DNA of 64,000 nt from Diplocarpon mali. Its lineage: Eukaryota > Ascomycota > Leotiomycetes > Helotiales > Drepanopezizaceae. The notes beneath the pieces were generated by a model. That model was not told the origin of the DNA. It saw nothing but the letters and a program-made list of their open reading frames with translations, and did no database searches. Below, piece by piece: positions 56,455 through 64,000 of this stretch. The stretch lies in assembly GCA_024741835.1 (NCBI GenBank), contig JAENRP010000059.1, positions 78,840-142,839 of the forward strand, read 5' to 3'. A program made the position numbers and the translations under genes. Position 1 is the first letter of the stretch. Each line of letters starts with the position of its first letter.

Positions 56455-58054
56455 AGCGGAGGAGTGACAGGAGAGAGAGCGCAGGATCGGCTGGTGGGCT
56501 GGATGGTGACCCGGGGATTCCCCGATGCTTCGCGGGGGGCAGGACTCGATGCCCTTGTCGAAGGGAGTGCGTATCCAGAGATCCACGGGCAGGATAACCT
56601 CCCCGACTCATCGGAGGGTCATGTGACGAGGTGGATTCGGCCTCCCCTCGAAAGGGCGAGATCCTGCTCAAGGGGGTTTCCTCTGGCGAGATGATGCGCT
56701 TACTCGGATTCGATTCCTACGATCTGTTGTATCGACGAGCGGCGCTCCATCCTCGTCCCGTGACTTACGACAGCGGCTCCGCAGAGCCGGCGCTTACGCG
56801 CGGCCGCCTGGCTATAATGACAAGACCCCTCCGGCCGGGGACCCTTCATGTGCAGGATCTTTTAAAAATACATCCTCCGACCCAACTGACGGGATAGCGA
56901 AGGAGGAGCGAATACTGATGTTCGAACAGCGCAGAGATCGCGGCGAGATGACGTGTCGAGGTGCATTTTTTCTGTTTTTTTGATTTGTTTTTTGTTGTTT
57001 GTTGTTTTTGCTTTCTCTCGCTTCCGGCTCTACTGGATAGGAGGATGTCAGGAGATGCAGTTCGAACGAGGGGAGCTTGCGAAACGGTATTTTCAGAATG
57101 ATGGTACGTATGCCTGTGCGCCAACCCTGGTTGGTGGCCGGCCGCGAACTCAGAGGGACCCTGCACAGATCTATGCCGCAATGATTTCACCAGTTGGGCT
57201 GGGTCGAGTCGAGGCTCTGATGTACTTTTTTCCCTTCAGGCTCGGTGTATTGGCGTTCCCTCGGGGACGGCCCCGAGCACGACCAGGGGAGTTTGGTTTT
57301 GGCTGGGCTAAAAATAAGCCGTTGGTCTGCCATCTCGCCGGCGCTGAGATTGATCCCGCTCGAGATGATTTGGGATTCCCTCACAGCTGATATGGTCGGA
57401 CATGGGGGAAACTTGAATAGACCGATTAGATAGCCAGTGCTATCATGGTACGTTTCCCGTCAAACCCACATGGCATTCCAGTAGAAAGTCGTTTATCTTC
57501 AATCTACCACGGATAAGGATGTGAACCTTTCTCCCGGACCAAGGGAAGTTCCCCGTTCGGCTTCGCAGATGTGTAGACGAAAGACGTCTTTCGCAAGAGG
57601 TCGTATCGTAAGATGACCCGGTGCATTGTTCATGGTCGCCGCGGTGGTTGCAGATACCAGCGAATGTGTATCTACGTCTTACCCGGTGTGCCGACGCAAT
57701 ACCGATCCGGGAGGATTCCACGACGAATGATCCGAGTGGGGCCGGTGGTCCCGCGAGATACTGGAGGTGCCTGGGCGTTTCCGGCGAGAGTGTCCCGCGA
57801 GATACTGGCGCGGTGCCTTGAGCCGCATCCGAATGGTCACACGCAAGATAAGCCAGATCGCAGACACCCCCGTTCTACTCGGCCCCGGATGGTCTGCAAG
57901 GCTGACGGGTTCGACCCATCTCGTTGGAAGCGGGTCCCGCCAGCAGCCAATCCCCGCCGGTGCTCCCGGCGGGGCTTCTCCGGCTATGTTGACTTGTATA
58001 GGCAAGGTGGCTCTTTATCTCAGCCTTCCCCTCTCTTCCTCTCTCTTCCTCTCT

Positions 58055-58117
58055 CAGCCTTCCTCCCTCAGCCTTCCTCCCCCAGCCTTCCTCCCCCAGC
58101 CTTCCTCCCCCAGCCCT
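58055..58117 (+). repeat. 14-bp minisatellite, CAGCCTTCCTCCCC units
   Basis: CAGCCT or CAGCCC recurs at 58055, 58069, 58083, 58097 and 58111, an exact 14-base period. It is preceded by CT-rich sequence. It lies in the intergenic region, about 1.1 kb before the gamma-glutamyltransferase start. Confidence 0.8.
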
Positions 58118-59010
58118 GCTCACCTGACCCACGAGCGGGAACCCGAAATCCCAGGCCCTCGCGCTGACCAACTCCCCTGCTCCACCAGAGAGGTCGCCAT
58201 GCTTAATCCTCCCATGCCGAGTTGACGGGAGTCACCACACGCGCGTCACGACAATACCCGGTCGCACGTGACCGCATCGCGCAATCCTGGCCCAGAATTC
58301 GTCCAGTCGCATCCAACCAACCTATACGTCACTGTCGCTTGACGCCCCTCACTCCTCCGACCTCCATTCCATTCCTCCTCCTCTCCCCTCTCTGCCTCTC
58401 TCTGCTCTTCTCTCCGACCGATCCAATCTATTCAGCGGCTTGCCCGTGCCGTGGCCCCGGCCCTGGCCCTCGCCCTTCCTTGATGATGCGGCAGATAGGG
58501 ACAAACAGGACCTCGCCCGCAAGGATCCCGCTCGGTGCCCCCGGAGCTGCAGGCGTTTCTGGCAGCGGACGGTCACGTGCCTCACCCCAAAAAAGCGAGA
58601 GAGAGAGAGAGAGAGGATGACTCGCCCGACGAGCTCGGGTCTGGATTTGGAAAACCGGCCGGTGATGTACAATCTCGGAACGGGCTTCGTGTGCGAGAGG
58701 TGCTGGCCTCACAAAGGGCCTAGCGCGACCTGCTGAGCCCGGAGGATCCTCATGACGAGATTCGAGCCATACCATGATACCATAGCCTCGTGTCCGGTGC
58801 CCAGCCTCGTCTGGCGATAGCTCGACCGGCGCCGGTCTGCGAAAGACTCGATCCGGTACTTTACAGACTCCTCTCCTCCCTCTCTCGTCATGACTACTAG
58901 ACTCCACGCGTCACGAGCCGGACCTTCTTTTCTCCTTCCTGCCTCCCTCCGTGTCTCTCTTCTTCTTCTCTTCCTCTTCTTCTCTCCCTCTCCCTCTCTT
59001 CATCTCTTCC

Positions 59011-59027
<17 letters not shown>

Positions 59028-59042
<15 letters not shown>

Positions 59043-59135
59043 GTCGGCCCAGTCTCTCTCTCTCTCTCGTCGGCCCAGTCTCTCTCTCTCTCTCGTCGCC
59101 CCAGTCTCTCTCTCTCTCTCGTCGCCCCAGTCTCG
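59028..59135 (+). repeat. 26-bp minisatellite in the gamma-glutamyltransferase leader
   Basis: CGTCG recurs at 59042, 59068, 59094 and 59120, an exact 26-base period. Each unit is CTCGTCGGCCCAGTC or CTCGTCGCCCCAGTC plus a CT run. The array ends about 45 bases before the ATG at 59180, so it lies in the promoter or 5' leader. Confidence 0.85.
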
Positions 59136-59179
59136 GATTCCATCCCGTCGCGCTCCACCACCGGTCCGTCGCCCTCAAG

Positions 59180-61358
59180 ATGTTCCGCCTGGACGCCCTC
59201 CTCCTCGGCCTCGCGGCCCAGGTCGTCTCGGCTTACCCGCAGGAGGCGGTCCCCAAGCTGGGAGCGGTGGCGTCAGAGGCCGATGTCTGCTCCAAGATTG
59301 GCGCCGATATCCTGAAGAGTGGAGGGAATGCCGCTGATGCCGTGAGTCCGCGGCCTGCCGGCAGTTGCCTCGTATCAGGGCTAATGCTCAGTAGGTGATC
59401 GCAACGCAGCTCTGTATCGGCGTCACTTGCATGTATCATTCGGGAATCGGAGGGGGGGGCTTTGCCACGGTGCGGTCGAAGCGCGGGGAGTACGAGGTCA
59501 GTGGGGTTGGCTCTGCCTGGGGAACGTCGGCGTTGCTCTCGTGTGCCCGGCGCGACGGAGAACGGCCTTCAAGGATCCTCCGTGACCCGACTAACGCAGC
59601 AACAGTTCATCGATTTCCGTGAAATGGCGCCTGCTGCCGCATTCCAAGACATGTTCACGCCTCCGTGCTCCAACTGTACCTTCTCCCTCATAGGCGGATT
59701 GGCGAGTGGTGTGCCGGGCGAGCTGCGCGGCCTGGAGTACATTCACAACAAGTACGGATCGCTGCCCTGGAAGCAGCTGGTCATGCCTGCGGTCAACGTG
59801 GCTCGACACGGCTTCCGTGTGAATGAGGATCTGATAAGATACATGGGTTCCGAGACGTAGGCCGCCCAATTTCTTTCTCACGACGGTCTCGAATCCCGCT
59901 GGGGTCGCGTCCGCCCCTTTCTGCACATCCCCAAGTCACGTGCTGGCTAACCTCCCCCAGCTTCATGGCGACCGACCCCTCGTGGGCCATTGACTTCGCT
60001 CCAAACGGGATCTTGGTCAGCCTGGGTCAAACGATGACCCGAAAGCGTTACGCCGACACCCTGGAACGCATCGCGGACCAAGGCCCCGACGCCTACTACC
60101 ACGGGGAGGTAGCGGCCGCCACCATTCAGGCCCTCCAACGCTCCGAGGGAACCATGACCCTTGCCGATCTTGCGAACTATCATGTCAAGACCCGGCCGAT
60201 GACGAGCTTCACCGTACGTGTACACTCTCGCCTGTCTTGCTCCGGGTCTCCCGATCTCCCCTCTCCCTCGGCAAGACGCGTCCCCGGATCGCGTCGGACG
60301 GTTGGGATTCGGGATTTGCAAACCGACCCCGAATCTCCGAGCCGAACGCAGAGGGCTAACTCCCGTGCAGTACAGAGGCTACAAGGTCTACACTGGTAGC
60401 GCACCGTCCGGTGGTGCCATCGTCGGCAGTATCATGAAGATCATCGAAGGATACGACATGTCGAGCTCCGCCAACTCCAACCTCTCCACCCACTATCTCA
60501 ACGAGGCTTTCCGATTCGCATATGGTCAGCGTACACTTCTCGGCGATCCGGATTTCCTAGACATCGGCGCCTACCAAGAAAACATGTGCTCGGAGGCTAC
60601 GGCTGCCAAGATCAGAGACATGATCCAACCCGATCGCACGCTGGAAGTGGAAGCCTACAACCCATTGGGCTACGAAGTCCTGTACGTTCCCCCTCGGCGC
60701 AAGCCCCACGATGGCCTGACCCTTCTCCGCTAACGATCCTGTCAGGACGGATTCGGGAACTTCTGCATCGGTTGCATCCGACCAGAGCGGCCTGACGATT
60801 GCCCTGACTAGCACCATCAACACTCGCTGGGGCAGCCGAGTCATGGTCCCTGAGACGGGCGACGTCTTGAACAACCAGATGAACGACTTCAGTATCCCAC
60901 ATACCACCAACGATTTCGGATTCATTCCTACCGAAGCCAACTACATCCGGCCGGGCAAGCGCCCACTCTCCTCGATCTCACCCACCATTGTCGAGTACCC
61001 CGACGGCGGAGTCTACGTCGCGCACGCCGCCGCCGGTGGATCCCAAATCATCACCGAGGTCGCCCAGCACCTCTGGCGCGTCCTGGACCAGAACATGACG
61101 TCGGCCGCCGCTCTTGGCTCGCCTCGCATGCACGACCAACTGGCGCCGAACGAGGTTGTGTTCGAGTACTCGAACGAGGCGCTGGGTATCCAGGGATGGG
61201 ATAACCAGACCACGGCCTTCCTTGCGAGTCTCGGATCTGTCGTGGCTCACACGGAAAGGGCCCGGACCAGCGGCCAGGGGCTGAGGATCTTGCCCAACGG
61301 CACCTTTGAGGCTGCTAGCGAGCCTAGGCAGGTCAACAGTGGAGGTTATGCCGTCTGA
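59180..61358 (+). CDS. Secreted gamma-glutamyltransferase
   Basis: Six exons, 59180-59341, 59395-59496, 59606-59856, 59961-60213, 60371-60681 and 60746-61358, give 563 aa. The enzyme cleaves or transfers the gamma-glutamyl group of glutathione and self-processes into two chains. Residues 1-18 (LDALLLGLAAQVVSA) are a signal peptide. Marks seen: GGNAADAV, GIGGGGF, the Arg-bearing FREMAP (substrate carboxylate), GVPGELRG, DPSWAIDFAPNG, GSAPSGGA, and small-chain blocks ALTSTINTRWGS and VPETGDVLNNQMNDFS and RPGKRPLSSISP. The processing nucleophile is Thr365 in DSGTSA. In relatives the residue two after this Thr is His (GTxH); here it is Ala. Several Asn-linked sites fit secretion. Introns 2-5 are longer (50-157 nt) than elsewhere in the window. 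Confidence 0.93.
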
Positions 61359-62271
61359 TTCCTCTGGCAACATTCGGGCACTCCTGTGCCCCGGTGGGCC
61401 GGTGGGAAGGAGGTGGGAGCAGCTGGTCGGCACGAGGGCGAGATTGGGCGGCCTAGGAGCCCTGTCTCGAGGCTCGCTTGGCCAGTGAACGATTCGGGGG
61501 GTTCAAAGGGGGGGGCTGCGGCGTAGAATCTGCTCAGGCAATTTGTAATCATCGGAGATGCCGGTAGGGTGTCACTAGCTTGCGATCGGAGCCAGCTTTG
61601 TATCAGCCCTTTAATCTCCTGTCGGTAGGATGTAAGGAATTCCTGTTGGGGAGCTTTTAGGCTTAAATATAATCAAGATCTACTCCGCGCTCTAGGCAGA
61701 ACAGCCAAGCCAGCCTTCCGAAGTCACCACTTCAGCTCTGACGGTGAGTCCCACGCCCCTGCCCAAGCCCTCTGATCTATGCACCCCGCCGCGGCGCAGG
61801 CCACCGAAACCCGACCACCTGCACGACCGAGCCCCACGAGGAGGGTAGCGGCGCTCCAGCGGGCCAGGTGAAGACGAGCGGGGGCTCCAGCGACGGCTCC
61901 AGCGACCATCACGCGGCGACGTACACAACAACACTCGAGCGAGGGGAGGATTCGAAGTCACAGGCAGCAAGGCGGGGCTCTCATTCGGACTCGTCGACTT
62001 CCCCCTTGCACACACCTCCCCCTTTCCCCCCTTTCCCCCCTTTCCCCCATTTCCCCGCCTCGAGTGGGTCCCTCGCTTAAAACCCTCAAGACAACAAAGC
62101 CGCCCGTCGGCCCCCCCAACCATACAGATACATACACCGACACAGGACCCCGCGCCACGTAACCCCCGTCGCGGCCGACTTTCGGCTGCGGCTCGCGAAC
62201 CACCGGTGGGGGGGCGGGAGGTTCGCTGGCGTGGAGGAGGCGGAGGAGGAGGAGCAGGCCGGCTGGCTCGG
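61359..62271. other. Intergenic region with C-rich 10-bp repeat
   Basis: No gene is supported between the two convergent genes. CCCCTTTCCC-type units repeat with a ~10-base period near 62016-62056. The larger minus frames here are GC-rich shadows. Confidence 0.4.
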
Positions 62272-62822
62272 CTACTGCTGTCGATACTGCGGGGCCTCGA
62301 CCTGCGCCTGGGCAAGGAGATGGCACTGTGCCGTCACGACGCACGCGAACGCCGACGCCTCCCACGCGACGCTGACGCGCCGCCACGCGTAGGCGGGCGG
62401 CTCCTCCAGCGGGGTCCCCGTGACCAGGGCGCGGATCAGCATGGCGGGAAACGCGACGTTCTGGTAGTGCCTGGCTCGTTAGCCCGCACCTCGAGGGGGA
62501 GAGCCTGGGCGGCCGCGCCGGGGGGGGGGGGGCCGNCCGACTCACCACGCGGCCTGGTCGAGGTCGGTCGCCGCGGCGCCGTCGTCGACCTCCATCGGGT
62601 CCCAGCCGTTGGCCGGCGCGTGGTAGCCCCCCGTCCAGCCGCCGGTCAGCGCCGGCTGGGCCGGGCTCCCGTCTGCCGGGGAGGGGAGGGGGGCCGCCGA
62701 GGCGTCGTAGAGGGGCACGGCCCGGCTCTCGGCGGACGGCGGGCGGTATGCGGCCGGGCCCTGCGGCTGGGCGTCGGCGTTGTACGAGGGGCTCAGATGG
62801 GACTGAGCTGGCGGCGGCAGCG

Positions 62823-62859
<37 letters not shown>

Positions 62860-62919
62860 CTGCTGGAACGCGCTCATCTGGGCTTGCCTGAGCGCGCGCA
62901 CGCGACTCCGGGACGTCAT
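62272..62919 (-). CDS. Poly-glutamine protein of unknown function
   Basis: Two exons, 62919-62546 and 62470-62272, with a 75-nt GC-rich intron (GTGAGT..CCAG, containing the ambiguous base at 62536) give 190 aa. After MTSRSRVRALRQAQMSAF comes a run of 14 Gln, then a Pro/Ala/Ser-rich stretch, PMEVDDGAAATDLDQAAW, and, after the intron, a predicted helical segment HYQNVAFPAMLIRALVTG..PLEEPPAYAWRRVSVAWEASAFACVV. That last part is the only region that looks folded. No domain is recognised. Composition (Gln, Pro, acidic) is common in transcription-associated proteins, which is inference only. Splicing is supported by frame and by the helical continuity across the junction. Confidence 0.6.
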
Positions 62920-64000
62920 CCGGGGGACGAGCGCTGCTGCTCCGGCGGGAGTCGGGACTGTGTTCTCGCCAGAGAAAAAAAAAAAAAGTAAACAAAAAAA
63001 GTAAACACCACACCCGACGTGGCGGCGGCGCGGGCAGAGTGAGACGGCGCGGGCAGAGTGAGAATACCGGCTCCAACAGAGAAGAGAGGGAGAAGGGCAG
63101 CATAGCCCGAGAGCAGCTGTCTCTCTCTCTCTTGAGCGCCGGCGCCGCCCGCGCACAATAGCGTCGCGGCCACGCGGGCGAAGAGCACCCCCGCCGTCTG
63201 GCGAGCGACAATAGGAGGGAGGCCATCACGGGCCCTCGCTTACCTTCGCGATGGTCGTGGCCCGCCGTCTCGCACGCCGGGCACCTGTCCCAGACGGGGG
63301 CGGGTTGGTATCACATGAGGTGCGCGTGTGCACAGGTGAAGCTGCGCGAGTATATTGCATTATACTCGTGTGTAAGAGCGTGCCCTCGACGCTATTCCTC
63401 GCGGGCGGAGAGTAGATACAGTATTGGCCAAGCCTTCCTTGTCATGTGACTGTTCACATGACCGTTTATCATATGACCGGTATGCCGACGGGGCGGAGAC
63501 GGCAAGGCGCGGGCGGGCGGAGATGGCGAGGTAGATGCAGAGTCCGGCTCCCCGGGGTCTGGCAGGACACCGAGATCTCGCTCTGTCGTCCGGTCTCCCT
63601 CCCACCCCCCCCTCTCTCTGTGCCGGCCATGCGTGTAACGCGTGTCAAAGGACGGGCGATAGAGATCTCGTCGGCTGGGTGTGCCACCAGGCCGCGAGCC
63701 GGATCTACGTACGACGGGGGCAAATGGCGCAGGAAAGTGTGCGCGAGGGAGATGGGCATCAGCTACATCAGCCCGAGGTCAAGGGGGGGGATATGCTCGG
63801 AGCAGCAATGGCCTTGGAGGCAACGTCTTCACCCACATCAACCGCCCCATAGTAAGAATAGCCATGGCATACATTGTCTTCTCTCCTCATCGTCCGAGCA
63901 GATGCACCGATAACGCCTTTTTGGTCCCTCGCTGCCTCGCTGCCCCTTGGCCCGGTCCACCAGATGCACCGACTGCACGATAGGTGATCCCCTACCCGCC
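62920..64000. other. Right flank, GC-rich, with A-rich and inverted repeats
   Basis: No gene is supported. A short duplicated A-run plus GTAAAC lies at 62975-63007. An inverted repeat at 63441-63462 is listed separately. The remaining frames are GC-rich shadows. The window ends without an obvious boundary. Confidence 0.4.
63441..63462. repeat. Perfect inverted repeat GTCATGTGA-CTGT-TCACATGAC
   Basis: Nine-base arms flank four bases. The arms are the same TCATGTGA/TCACATGA core as at 54623-54643 but in the opposite order. The right half holds TTCACATG, which matches the inositol-responsive element core (TTCACATG) bound by Ino2/Ino4-type bHLH dimers in yeast. Confidence 0.75.

Larger units (their letters stand above)
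56455..59179. other. 2.7 kb GC-rich intergenic region with several repeats
   Basis: No gene is supported. Notable items are GTCATGTGAC at 56619-56628, a 16-base palindrome CGAAAGACGTCTTTCG at 57578-57593, a direct repeat TCCCGCGAGATACTGG at 57749 and 57793, a 14-bp minisatellite at 58055, a GA run at 58597-58614, and the 26-bp minisatellite of the gamma-glutamyltransferase leader at its right end. Confidence 0.4.

Noticed and set aside
55786..56597. Frames of 240-266 codons antisense or shifted to the membrane protein gene
   Set aside because: Shadows of the GC-rich coding strand; translations are Arg/Pro/Gly-rich without domain.
57895..57925. GGGTTCGACCC resembling a tRNA T-loop
   Set aside because: The flanking bases do not form the T stem, and no acceptor or anticodon arm is present.
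61958..63229. 423-codon minus frame across the poly-Q gene
   Set aside because: It runs through a normal GTGAGT intron and gives an Arg/Ala-rich sequence; the spliced two-exon model is more protein-like.
1..64000. Secondary-metabolite cluster or CRISPR array
   Set aside because: No PKS, NRPS, terpene synthase or P450 module was recognised and no regularly spaced identical repeats with unique spacers were found.

Overview
The window is nuclear DNA from a filamentous ascomycete (Pezizomycotina). Genes are intron-poor with short GT..AG introns (mostly 45-75 nt, often with a CTAAC/CTGAC-like branch point), gaps are long, and several products belong to filamentous-fungal families. I lean weakly towards a leotiomycete-like genome, but nothing here proves the class. 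I support 20 protein-coding genes, rebuilt exon by exon, and found no convincing tRNA, rRNA, CRISPR or complete transposon. Splice sites were chosen by reading frame, splice signals and protein-family fit, and no transcript evidence was available.

Layout. 1-11.1 kb holds a helical-repeat protein, a Maf-type pyrophosphatase, an Ino4-like bHLH regulator, a mitochondrial threonyl-tRNA synthetase and a membrane/coiled-coil protein. 11.1-15.4 kb is an AT-rich gene desert with a degenerate tandem array, probably an old repeat island. 15.4-20.6 kb holds three membrane or secreted proteins (a type I membrane protein, a type II membrane protein, an esterase/depolymerase-like hydrolase). 22.3-31.1 kb holds two large minus-strand genes: a disordered Cys-cluster protein and a 7-exon sterol-glucosyltransferase-like protein whose C-terminal half looks VPS13/ATG2-like and ends in six ubiquitin-interacting-motif-like segments. 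33.7-42.1 kb holds a peroxisomal ABC half-transporter, a Psr1-type phosphatase and Sec61 beta, whose first coding exon is only the ATG. 44.9-52.4 kb holds a small secreted protein, a SET-domain protein, a twin-CX9C Cmc1-type protein, the U3 processome factor Utp11 and a fungal-specific protein. 52.4-64 kb is GC-rich, gene-poor and full of simple repeats, with a polytopic membrane protein, a secreted gamma-glutamyltransferase and a poly-Q protein.

Most genes are dispersed housekeeping functions: mitochondrial translation and cytochrome oxidase assembly, ER translocation, ribosome biogenesis, peroxisomal lipid import and sterol glycosylation. There is no clear secondary-metabolite cluster. The most noteworthy items are the glucosyltransferase/VPS13-like/UIM fusion, the paired TCACATGA/TCATGTGA inverted repeats of the GC-rich arm, the minisatellite in front of the gamma-glutamyltransferase gene together with its altered active-site neighbour, and the degenerate array in the AT-rich desert.
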